Shown here piece by piece: positions 46,560-56,541 of a DNA stretch of 64,000 nt. The translations under genes were made by a program, and so were the position numbers. The DNA lies in assembly GCA_003024175.1 (NCBI GenBank), contig MDYQ01000004.1, positions 1-64,000 on the forward strand, given 5' to 3'. A model generated the notes under the pieces. That model was not told the DNA's origin. It worked only from the letters and a program-made list of their open reading frames with translations, and did no database searches. Source of the stretch: Planoprotostelium fungivorum (taxonomy: Eukaryota; Evosea; Variosea; Cavosteliida; Cavosteliaceae). Each line of letters begins with the position of its first letter. Position 1 is the first letter of the stretch.

Positions 46560-46981
46560 ATGAATTCACCTCATGAACATCGTCAATTGAAGAGGAAGGT
46601 GGAGAAAGCAGATTTAGACGCCGACATCTGGCAACAACTCCGAAACGAAACGTTCACCACTCAACAGCTGCAAGAGAAGATGTTCTCAGAGATGTCCCAG
46701 ATCCAGTCGAGAGGTGGGGCGAGGTCGTCCATCTCATCTCACCCGCCAAGATGAACAACTGAGAGGTTGGATATCGAAAGAATTGCAGGCATTGGAGGCA
46801 ATCATACTGCATGCCACTCACCTGTTCACTCAGAAGACGAGCCAAGTGACTCATCAGCACCTTCGATCATCGCACTGAATCATCTCAGCATGGAGACCCA
46901 TCAGATGCCCTCTATCTCGAACTCCTCCTCCAAGAGAGAAGAATTATCGAGAGGCAACTGTCCGAAACCAAATCTGCCTGA
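46560..46981 (+). CDS. small helical/coiled-coil protein
   Basis: Three exons join in frame: MNSPHEHRQLKRKVEKADLD, then IWQQLRNETFTTQQLQEKMF..., DEQLRGWISKELQALEAIIL and HGDPSDALYLELLLQERRII, ending ERQLSETKSA. About 110 residues, nearly all helix. The frame is open upstream, so the start is uncertain; a motif TGTCTACAACGAGAC at about 46502 may mark an upstream intron or leader. Family not recognised. Its stop codon lies only 22 bp from the stop codon of the convergent RhoGAP gene. Confidence 0.55.
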
Positions 46982-47003
46982 TACACCCAAACAACAACAA
47001 GAT

Positions 47004-50000
47004 TTATTTCTTATCCAAATCGCGTAAGAAGAGGAGATCGTCCAGCAGCTCGCGTGTTCTCTGACCCGCAACCTCCCTCTGCTTCACTTCTTCTCTCAAT
47101 TTGATCTCCACTGCCTCCAGACTTGGCTCCAACTTGGCCGAATCTTTCACTTGCACTCGATCAGCTCACGTCCACTCATCATCACGCCTGACGTGTTGTC
47201 TCCTCACCTTTGATCGTCTTCCTCAGCTCAGCTGGATCGTGGAGAGTTCTCTTCAGACTCTCGACTTCTGTGATGATCTCGTTGTTGGTGACTTCACGGC
47301 TGAACTCCTTCTTACACATCTCCAACTTGTCCACCAACATCACTGATGACACCATCAACATCGCACATCATCATCGCGATGATCTTCTCACAGACACGAG
47401 GCAAGAGCTGTCCCTTCGAATCGGCCTCTGCGAGTCTCCTCAGACATTGCTTTCTGGCTTCGATGATCTTCTGCTGGAGTTGTGCCTTCTGTGCCGTGAT
47501 CTGTTCGATCTCCTTCTCTAGACTGTCACGTGTTGCCGACAGATTGGCGACTTGCGTCGTCTCTGTTTGAAGGGATGAGAGAGTGGATATAGTGTATCCA
47601 AGAGGATGAGGATGTGTGAGGCTTCGAGTGATGATGATGATGATGATGATGATGAAGAGGTACCTTCTTCTAGTTTCTTCTTGGCTCTGGTCATGTCCTC
47701 CATGAACTTGGCTTTACGTGTCTTCGTCTCCAGTTTGACGTACGAACCCGGAAAATTTCCGACCTTGCCGTTGAATTCTCCGGACCACCAGCCGTTCTCT
47801 CCCTGCATGATGACGGTCACCATGTCTCCAACCTATCGTGTGTAAGGCCGTTCCCGCCAAAATATTCTCAAGAGTTTTACCTTCAAGGACAGTTGGTTGT
47901 CGTTCTCAGCCGCGAAATCATATTGTACAACAGCAACATCCTCGTTGAGGTCTTTGTTCTGTACGATATCATTCCCGCCCTAATCTCCCGCCAAAAATCA
48001 CCTCGAAGATTTCCTGGAAATCTTGTATGAGGGTACCCACTACGGCATTGATCTGTGCAGTGTCTTGCACCATGGTACCCATATCACCGTCTGCCGTCGT
48101 CTGTCCCGTTGAGCGTTGTAGATAGAACTTTCTCAGAAATTCTCACCAGCAGATTTGGCGCGAAAACGGTGGCCAAATTTGGTACACCCATCTTGTTGAC
48201 GGCAGAGTGTTTGCTAACTTCGATCAAAAAGACCAGAAGGTACTGGGAAGGTCAGTAGTGGCCCGTTGTAGATGGATTCACCTTCAATAGGTTGTAATTG
48301 TTTCTGGGTAAAATTTCGACGAGACTACGGAAGGACCTCAGCCTCACGCTACGATTCGGTGCAGCTATTTACCGTCAGTTTTGGCGGGAAAAAAATGGCG
48401 GGAAAACTCACACTGGGCTCCGATGAAGTTAGAATACAAAGGAAAAGTGAGTAGAGGCTCCGGAAGGTTTCTAAAGTATAATTTCATGAGACCAGCCACG
48501 GTGTGTGGATTGATGTCCTTATCCAACACGACTTGTTCTCCTAAACAGACGTCAACTCGAGAGTCAGACTACAACGAGACACACCTGCATCGAAAGCGGC
48601 CCTCAATTGATCGATCTGAACCTGCGACCCAGACAAACGAAAGATACCCTCCAGCTTCAGAGCTGACACCAACGTCAATCTACAATCAAAACGAGAATCC
48701 CACCGTGGCCTTCTATGAACTCCGTGCAGACCTTGACGATGTACGGTATCTCGTATCTTTCTCACGTCAATCTCACGTCCATCTACACCGCGTCGACTCA
48801 CTTTCCAACCGCTCTGTCCAACGGTGCACCGAATATGCCTCCTTGGTTTGGTTTGTTCTCTTCGTTCATCTGTGCTCTGATGGCATTGACCCAACTCTTC
48901 ATGTCACCCTGCGTTTCGAATCTGAATGCGTGAGCGAGGCGGGTTGTAGATGGAGATGGATGTACCTGCACTCGAGGGCCGTGGTGGGGTTGGTGTCCAG
49001 CCTCGTCTTGATGGCCGCGGGGTTCTGAAGGGGTGTCACGTGATCGTTGTAGATGGTGAAATCGGATGAAATTTCGACTTACGGGAGATTGGGGTCGTCT
49101 GTCTTTCGGTAACAGGCCGAAAGAGAAGGGTGTCGTCTCTCTCATGGGGTCCTTCTTCCCTCTCTAGAAGATACCTTTCAGCCATCTACAACCTGCCACT
49201 CCTGCCTCACCTCCACCGCCTCCTCGGCGAATTCGAAATTCTCTTTCAAGTTGAAATCGGACAATTTCAACTGACTGTACACTTTCTTCTCCTGCAGAAA
49301 GTCATTACCACGTCCACCGTCTACAACTCACTCCTTTCAATTTCAATACCAGGTAGCCGTCCTTCGTGATGGTGGCCGCCAACTGTTTGTATTTCTCCCT
49401 TGGATCTGGCCTGGTGGTCATGGAACCCATTTTCAACGCGTTGTCCTTCAATTCTTCTCGGCTCGAGTTTCCAAACAATTTCCTTCTGCCCCCACGAATG
49501 GGCGTGTTGTGATCCTGCCTCGTTGTAGATGGAATCTCGTGGAAATATCACCTCTTCTTCTCCCTCCTCTACTGGCTCCTCTTCGGTGGCAAACTCTGCT
49601 GCCCTGTTCTCTTCTGGAGACAGAAGGAAGAAGATACGATCGGTGTTCAAGCTCTGTTCTCTGATGCTCTTGTCTAATTGGATGTCCTCTGCATCATGTC
49701 AATCATCGAGAAGGAGGGGTGGTGATGAGGTGATGGGATGTCTGCAACGTTGTAGATGATCTCTCACCTCCGTTTCGGAGGCAGAGACTGTAACGTTGGA
49801 TGTCACTGACGCCGACTCGATCTGCGAGCTGTGGAAGGATGTCTTTGAATGGCTGATTGATGGAAATCAATATCCTGTATTGCTTTCGTTGATGTTGTAT
49901 TCTGATCGTCTGATATAATCTCCTGCATTCAGCGATCTGATGGCTGTGAGAAGGAGGACGTGAACATTCTACGACCTTTCCAGCGCTAACTGGTGGTACT

Positions 50001-50332
50001 TTGTTGTCGTTGGTGGGCCAGAGAGATCGTAAAGGCGTCTCTGGGATCATTAAAACACATGGATTGAATGTGGAATAGTCAGAGAGAGGTTGTTGAGGTA
50101 AGTCCTTCAATATTTGCTCTACAGTCGTTCCCTCGCTGACCTGATAAACATTAAATCAATGAAATGCATGTATCAAGATACGAAGAGACGAATCGGTCAG
50201 ATGACCCGTGACCCAGAGTTGAAGAGCAGTGAATGTTTCACATCGGAGAAGACATCTCACCATCAACATTTTGGTCCGTTGAGAAGAGCCTGGTAGGCAT
50301 TTGACCTTGATGCTTGCCTTAGCCGCAGCCAT
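47004..50332 (-). CDS. RhoGAP with ubiquitin-like N-terminus, PH, RhoGAP and SH3 domains
   Basis: Switches off Rho-family GTPases. Order from the N-terminus: MAAAKASIKVKCLPGSSQRT and ILPQLADRVGVSDIQRYSLC, a RA/FERM-F0-like ubiquitin fold; acidic linker; PH-like region ending RFETQGDMKSWVNAIRAQMN; RhoGAP domain with arginine finger in EGIFRLSGSQVQIDQLRAAF and VAGLMKLYFRNLPEPLLTF; SH3 domain (VVQYDFAAENDNQLSLKVGD ... GWWSGEFNGKVGNFPGSYV); charged helical tail ending ELLDDLLFLRDLDKK. Stop at 47004-47006. At least ten introns carry the GTTGTAG motif, and several carry TTTCCCGCCAAA. Similar PH-RhoGAP-SH3 proteins are common in dictyostelids. Acts at membranes and the actin cortex. Confidence 0.87.
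47629..47656. repeat. GAT trinucleotide microsatellite
   Basis: About nine GAT units, in what reads as a RhoGAP intron just after KKKLEE. Confidence 0.8.
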
Positions 50333-50610
50333 GATCCTTCAGATAGCCGTCGGCAGAGATGAGGTGAAAATGTGAAATGCCAAACAGTTGGAAAAAAAGC
50401 CCGAAAACCGATGTCGAATCGTCGACTCGTCAGTCATGCGACAGACATCTGGTGAACACCATCAGATGATGAGATAAAGAGAGGAGCATCTGCGAGTTCT
50501 TGTTACAATGATTCCTTCAGAACGTGTCTGATCGCGATGATGAGCAGTGCGGATAAATTGTGGCAGGTGACGGAAAAACGGCTCAAGGAGGAGGCAAGCC
50601 AGCAGCAAAG

Positions 50611-51205
50611 ATGGAAGAAGATCGAGAGAGCTTCGAAGCGGCGGAGAGATTCCTGCAGGTCATAGAGGACAACAAGAACTGGGGGAAAGCCATTCCCCAC
50701 GCCAGAATCATACAGGTGAGCATCGCAGAGAGATCGTCAACTCAATCGAAACAGGCCAGCAAACAACAGACGACCGTCGAGTTAGATGTCACAAAAGGTG
50801 AAGATGATTCACCTCTCTGACTGAATCATCTCTCAGATCTGACCAACATGAACGGAGTCCTCCACGGCGGCGCCTGTGCCACCATCATAGACGTGTGAGT
50901 CCCTTCACTTACTATTCCCCTTCACTTACTATTCCCTCAGTTACACGAGTCTGGCCATTGCTCCCACCGCCACCACCGATTTTTGGTCTCGCCTGGGTGT
51001 CACACTCACTCTCAGTCTCATCACGCACAGTCCGGCCCCAGAGGGCTGCACCATCGTGATCAAGTCCAAGATCCTCCGACAGACGAAGAGAACTGCCAGC
51101 ATCGATTGCGAGATCACCGACAAGAAGACGGGAAAACTGATCGCGACGGGGACTCACATCAAGGTGGACCCCCTGAGCGGTAGTGCGAATAAATCGAAAT
51201 TGTGA
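50611..51205 (+). CDS. hotdog-fold acyl-CoA thioesterase (ACOT13/PaaI-like)
   Basis: Hydrolyses acyl-CoA thioesters. ATG 50611 gives MEEDRESFEAAERFLQVIED; introns separate ARIIQ, VELDVTK and the core. The core reads DLTNMNGVLHGGACATIIDV, matching the family's N-x-x-G-x-x-HGG-x-x-x-(T/A)-x-x-D catalytic helix, followed by SLITHSPAPEGCTIVIKSKI and DCEITDKKTGKLIATGTHIK, the beta-sheet of a single hotdog. Length about 150 residues, as usual. Ends NKSKL; mitochondrial or cytosolic. Divergent from the RhoGAP gene, with 278 bp between start codons. An earlier ATG (about 50535) with an extra exon is possible. Confidence 0.82.
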
Positions 51206-51426
51206 GGGCGCAGACCTTTCGAGGAGAGTGGAGTTCCTGGTGACCCTTTCTTCGAAAGGTGAACGGCTTGTGCGAGACACATCTACTCAAGGTACACGTT
51301 CGGGGCCTTTAAACATATTCTAGAATGAGGAGTGTGCGTCGATGAGAAGATACAAGTATCCACAGGTAGACCCTGTCGTCACGAGATCTTGACGCAATGC
51401 GTCGCGTTTAGCTAAAAAAAGGCGGG

Positions 51427-51433
51427 TATATAT
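51427..51433 (+). promoter_or_regulatory. TATA-like element of the homeobox gene
   Basis: TATATAT about 90 bases before ATG 51524, in a GC-richer setting; position suits a TATA box, assuming a leader of about 60 bases. Confidence 0.4.
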
Positions 51434-51523
51434 CTTCCGAACGCCAACAACGGCAACCGTCGTCCTTCATCTCCTCTTGGGTGGACATTCTAAAGAATCG
51501 AGAGAGGAAGTGATATAGAGAGG

Positions 51524-53721
51524 ATGGAAAACTATGCGATGCATGGACGTCCCATGCCAAATAACAACAACAGTCCACAGTTCCCCAGGACCATTCCGCC
51601 CTCCTCTGTCTTCGATTCGAAGAATGCAGGACCTCCTGGAGGTCTTCAGAGCTTCACACCTCAACAGATGCAAGTTTTATCGAGTCAATTGGGCCATCCA
51701 TACATGCAGGGACATCCACACGCCTCTCTTCCACAAGTCGTGAATATGCATTCTCAATATGGAGGCCTCAGCGGACTCAGTCTTATGGGTGGAATGAATA
51801 TCGGAATGCCTGGCGGCCAACAGCCACACAATGTATACTCTCCCAATCCTCTTTCACTCAGCGGAGGACCAAATTACGCTTTACCCCCCAACGCTAACGC
51901 GAGGTGAGCCGTTAACGAACCATCTAAGTTCATTTTTCTACCAGCATTAACACACCCTCTCCTTCTTCCTCCCCAGGATCTGTTAAGAGAAGCAGAAAGA
52001 ATTTAGAGAAGAACCAGGTACATAATGTCTCCGTAACGCTTCAATGCTCATTTGACATCAGGTCGAAGTCCTCGAGAATGCCTTTGCCGCGGAGCGATAT
52101 CCATCGAAGCAGGCCAAAGAGCTCATCGCAGCACAGTCCGGACTCGATTACAGCAAGGTGACAGACAATCCATCTCCATATCGCCTCGTTCTCATTTGAC
52201 TCCAGGTCGTAAAATGGTTCGACAATCGAAGAACGAAGGCGAGAAAGACTTCAGAGACAGGGTCTGGATCTCCATATGTGGGAGAGAGCCCAGTCAACTC
52301 CCCAGCACCACCACCCCACAACATGAACATGCCCATGTGTGAGTGAAAGCTCGTGGCAGGTTGTAGATTTACCTCCCCAGCCAACAACAGTCCGTCATCG
52401 CCAGACGGCTCTCCCGCCGGACACCGCTCTCCCTCCCTCTATACTTCCAACAGCTTCCCACAAGGACCCACGGCCTATCACCATCCCAACGTCAACCCCA
52501 ACTACAATCGAGGAGGTGACACCGTCATCATCTTTCATCCATCTCATCTCGATCAGCACCACAAGGCGCCGTGAACACGATCTCACAAAAGATGAACAAT
52601 CTCGCCTTCAGTGGTAACATGGACGAAGAGGCGGCGAGAAAAATCAAATCGGAGATGAACTCGAGCGTGAGCGACGGAGACTTCAACATTCGATTCGATA
52701 GGAAGAACAACCGAAGTAAAGAAGAGAGCTGGGAAGACTGCAAGGAACACAGAATTTACGCATCCGAGGTACCGTTCATCTCGTAGAAAATTCGAGTCTG
52801 ACGCGTTGTAGATCGGTCACGGGCGCTCGGCCGCAGAGATCAAGGAAGGAGTGTACGGAGGGGTGGAGGGGTACCTCTCAGATGCCATCGAGAAGAAGAA
52901 ATCGAGAATGGACACTTATCAGCACATGTCCAACGTGGACCACTTTGGAGGTTTTCGAAGGGAGATCTACAGCTTACTCGAATCCACCGAATTCCACGGC
53001 GAGACCGAGATACAGCAGGGAGACCAGATGATGGTGAGCGTCTACACCGTTGTAGATGGACTGACGGGGGTAGCTTTCGGGGTCCACTACCGTGAACGAC
53101 ATCACGATAAGGAGAGGTCCTAATCCTGGGGAGAACGACCCGACCAGGAGGTGAATGCCAGATTGACACGAATGACATCTGACACGTCACAGAGTGGAGG
53201 AGAAGAACGTGGTCCACTTGGAATTGCTGTCTGAATCGCGCACCAGCGTGTCCAGACAGGTACCCGTTCACAACTGCATCAGGAGAGTCGTCATCAAGGT
53301 GAGTTGTAGATGGTCGCATTCGAATGAAACTCACGGGCGCAGGTAACGAATCACGTACCTCACGGAGGAAAATACGGTGAAAAACCGGAGACGTTTACTA
53401 TCGGTCTGAAGGCGTGGGGCAGCACTGATCTCATGAGTGAGTGACACCATCATCATGATGATGGACGTGATGACTGAACGTGAGACAGACAACTGCGAGA
53501 CATGGGGTAACATCGAGAGGCTGCAACAGATATTGGACACGAGCTTGAAGCAGACGGAGCTGCTCTCCTTCCTTTTCTTCTGCTTTCAATTCCGAACCAG
53601 CCAGAGGTGAGAGGGAGGGGGAAGAGAGAGAGTGACGCGTTGTAGATGGTTCAGGACGTGCATGCGCCAGAGCATGTTCAACGACGAAGACACGGATTAT
53701 TATTCCGAAAACGAAGAGTAG
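51524..53721 (+). CDS. homeobox transcription factor
   Basis: N-terminal low-complexity region (Asn/Pro/Gly/Met-rich). The homeodomain spans about residues 145-205: KRSRKNLEKNQVEVLENAFA, AERYPSKQAKELIAAQSGLD and helix 3 VVKWFDNRRTKARKT (family WFxNRRxKxR). Two introns interrupt it. After a Ser/Pro linker there is a roughly 300-residue C-terminal region with HGRSAAEIKEGVYGGVEGYL, EEKNVVHLELLSESRTSVSR, VTNHVPHGGKYGEKPETFTI and NIERLQQILDTSLKQTELLS, ending TDYYSENEE. That region looks folded and is not a domain I know. The nucleus is the expected site. Introns at about 52770-52811, 53049, 53303 and 53637 carry the GTTGTAG motif. Confidence 0.86.
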
Positions 53722-53839
53722 ATGATTTCAATCGCAGGGGCCATCGGCATGGGCTGTGTAAATACAAACACATGTATTACCATACCTTACATTATCTGAG
53801 AATAAAGATCGTTACATGGTTTATTTATTCCACTGTGTT

Positions 53840-54313
53840 TCAGTCGATCAACTGGATGACGACAGAGTAATACTTTGTGTAGTCATCGTAAGCCGTCGTG
53901 CTGCCGTCGGAGTTGAAGACACCTATATGTGAGATCAGATCATCGTGATGATCTACATGATGGAAGAGGTGTGGCTCACCGACGACGTCTACGATGGAGA
54001 TGTTGGCGGCACCGAATCCGAATGTGCTGCCGGGGGCGATGAGCTCTATACGGGTGGGTCTTCCGTTGTTGTCGAAGACGCCGTACTGATGGACTTGTCC
54101 ATTAGACAGACCCGTCATGGTGATGTTGATGGCGAATCCAGAGGCGAACCTGGAGCCGTACTGATTGACGAGAAGAGTGAAATTGCTCCCGAAGGGGATG
54201 TTGGTGTCTGGCGTGGGAGCGATGATGGAGCCGAACTCATAGTTCTGTGCAGACGAGAGTGCCATGATGCAGAGCAAGAAGGAGAAGATCTTTGCGACGT
54301 TCGTGATGTTCAT
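53840..54313 (-). CDS. small secreted protein, Ig-like/KRE9-like N-terminus
   Basis: Two exons, about 135 residues. Signal peptide MNITNVAKIFSFLLCIMALS, then NYEFGSIIAPTPDTNIPFGS, NFTLLVNQYGSRFASGFAIN, GQVHQYGVFDNNGRPTRIEL and, after one intron, GVFNSDGSTTAYDDYTKYYS ending VVIQLID. The opening IIAPTPxTxIPxGSNFTLLV resembles the start of fungal KRE9/KNH-type Ig-like surface domains, a weak match. Predominantly beta. Convergent with the homeobox gene (118 bp apart). Confidence 0.65.
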   Translation of the reverse strand: MNITNVAKIFSFLLCIMALSSAQNYEFGSIIAPTPDTNIPFGSNFTLLVNQYGSRFASGFAINITMTGLSNGQVHQYGVFDNNGRPTRIELIAPGSTFGFGAANISIVDVVGEPHLFHHVDHHDDLISHIGVFNSDGSTTAYDDYTKYYSVVIQLID

Positions 54314-55539
54314 TGTGTAGTTGTTGCGTGTGTGTGATGCTTTGCGTGAGAGAATAGAATGGACCGAGCCAGCCGCGATTGCACAATCAAAGAGGAACGA
54401 ATCGAAATGTCGGCGAAAAGCAATGCCTCTGTCTGCTCGAGAAGTGGATGTCCATAGAGGTCAGGGACGGAAAATTGCGTCTGTGTGTGGAGGACACTTC
54501 TGTGTCCTTCTCTCCCTCTCTGGCTCTATGAGACCATCGCTATGCAGTAGGGGGTCCATCATCGACCTCATTTTTAGAGACATGGAATGAACGATGTGCA
54601 ATGTTTGTGCGACGATCATTTATAAGAGGATAACTAGTCTGCTGGTTCAGCTGAGATTGTCGTACACCGTGTGAGATGCAAGTAAATGTGTCTTTCTCTG
54701 AGATGGTTCCACTTTTCTAGTGTTCATCCTACCGGTCGAATCGAAGTACAGCGGTTCTGAAGGAGTCCCTCTCAAGGTTAACATTCTGTCAAGATAAGTT
54801 GATCAAATTCTACCAGCGCATAGAGGTTTCTGAGACGGGATACTTCCACATAGAAGGGGTCAGCTAGTCCGATAGAGGAGCTTCTCCTTGCATATCTTCA
54901 CAGATGGATGCGGTTAGACAATGTCACCTGATACTCCATGCGCTCCATGTGATTTCTGGAGAGGGGTCGTTTCTCCCTCCATGGAAGGAGAGTCGAACCC
55001 TGAGGAATAGTATCTTCTAGATGCTCACAGCACTACACCTACTCTGTCGTCCTGAACTCTCTTCATCTCTTAGAGAGTAGAAGACGACTGACGGACGACA
55101 GAGCAAATGTAGTGCTCTCTTCCTCTTTGATACTGAATTCTGGTGCCTCCAGAAAGGAAGAAAGATACAAGGAATCATAGTAACCTCATTACGTCCCTGT
55201 ATCTCCACGTCCCTGGTCTTCCCGTGCAGATAATTGACGAGAAACCCTCACACGACCAGACCGAGGTCGATTGCCATGGCCATCTATGCAATCGTAGCCC
55301 TCCGCGTGACATCGTGGTAGCAAAAAGGGAAGCTTTGAGGTCTCTACGTTCGCTTCTGGTGAAAAAGAGTAGACACTTAGAACTATGCCTGAGAAGAGAA
55401 GCGCACATTCTGAATGAGAGAGGCGCGCGTACGATCGCGATGTGAAGCTCAGGTCCATGCGTGCTGACAGAGGCATCGGAATTTCCGGGATTGAAGGACA
55501 GCTGGTTCATTTTTAAAAACAAACAGAAGCCGTTGCGTG
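54314..55539. other. intergenic, holds a strong hairpin
   Basis: No coding signal on either strand. The one notable structure, 55029-55116, is listed separately. Confidence 0.5.
55029..55116. other. 88-nt three-stem hairpin, candidate structured RNA
   Basis: AGCACTACA (55029-55037) pairs with TGTAGTGCT (55108-55116); CTCTGTCGTCC (55042-55052) with GGACGACAGAG (55093-55103); ACTCTCT (55056-55062) with AGAGAGT (55072-55078). All three stems are perfect (9, 11 and 7 bp) and coaxial, separated by a 4x4 and an asymmetric internal loop, with a 9-base terminal loop. Size and shape fit a pre-miRNA-like foldback. Confidence 0.65.
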
Positions 55540-56033
55540 ATGTCCAACAAAGAGTCTGGCATCGAAGGAGAGCCCACCGAAGTACCGTTCTCTCGGTTAT
55601 GGCCGGTGATGATTGCGAAGATCAGACGGCCGCAGGACTTCCTCCCCGTGCACAATGTAAGATACACAGACGTGAGAGACGAAAATGGGGTCATCCTCTA
55701 CGTGGATCGATATATGTCTATGAATGGAAGTGAAGAGCAGGTGAGTTGCTGGCACATGTTTCATGTTCTGATAGAACCAGATCCACGAGTTCATCTACGA
55801 AGATGAAAAAGGAGGGGCCATTCGTTTTGTCCGCCAGGATACTGGTGACGTACGAGCATGCAGGACCTTCCACCCTCTGATTGATGAAGGTCGTCATCAA
55901 CGCGTATCATTTTGACAGAAAGACGATCGAGTACTGGCTCGAAGACAAAGAGGGAAGACGGATCCCTTGGGAGACGCCTCCTGGCGCTGTCCTCAATTCT
56001 ATCCGTGCAACATACCAAAAGGCTGCAGAATAA
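55540..56033 (+). CDS. small protein, possible SRPBCC/START-like fold
   Basis: Three exons, about 135 residues, introns after SEEQ and GD. Sequence pieces: MSNKESGIEGEPTEVPFSRL, WPVMIAKIRRPQDFLPVHNV, VILYVDRYMSMNGSEEQIHE, GGAIRFVRQDTGDVVINAYH, KTIEYWLEDKEGRRIPWETP, ending RATYQKAAE. The run LWPxMIAKIRRPQDFLPxxxV followed by alternating strands and a C-terminal helix resembles SRPBCC (AtaL/DUF1857-type) proteins, which bind small hydrophobic ligands. This is a fold guess from pattern only. Start ATG 55540 follows a purine-rich leader. Confidence 0.6.
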
Positions 56034-56123
56034 ATTGAAGAATCTATCTTTTAGAGGCGATCACCGAAATCACTATCGGGTGCCTCTTCCCTTGTTTTAT
56101 TTCACATTTGTACAATCGAGATC

Positions 56124-56372
56124 TTAAGCGTGGGCGTGCTGACCTTGCTGTCTGAGAAACTCTTTGGCTCTATCTAATTCCTTCTTTTGAACCTGTCCAT
56201 TCAGCTTCACCTCTCACGGGCATATCACCTTTTCGCAACTGAGACATTCACCTACTATCTCCTGCACCCTTTCCATCGATCCCATCATCTCTTCGCAGCC
56301 ACCATCCTTCCGTTTCTTCCTGTCACGTCGACACTTGTCTCCCTCTTTCAGAGACCTCTTAGGTCTCCCCAT
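56124..56372 (-). CDS. possible 67-residue basic/helical protein
   Basis: Joins two exons: MGRPKRSLKEGDKCRRDRKK ... MGSMERVQEI and VKLNGQVQKKELDRAKEFLR ending QQGQHAHA. The intron has a GTAGGT donor and GAG acceptor. The C-terminal exon is clearly protein-like; the N-terminal one is less certain. Family not recognised. Confidence 0.35.
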
Positions 56373-56541
56373 GTGAGGTCAAATGTGGATCGTATGGGTG
56401 TCTGAGATCAGGCCTCGTTTGGAAAAATCAAGATTCCCTCGGAATTCTGAACACGAAAAAAAAGGAATACAACGAGCAGAAACCAGGAATTGCGATCATC
56501 TCAGGGACATCAAGAGTGGCACCCCTAAACTGGTTACAGAC

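Noticed and set aside
48381-49028. 215-codon plus-strand frame
   Set aside because: Runs antisense through RhoGAP exons and introns alike; the minus strand carries the clear RhoGAP domain.
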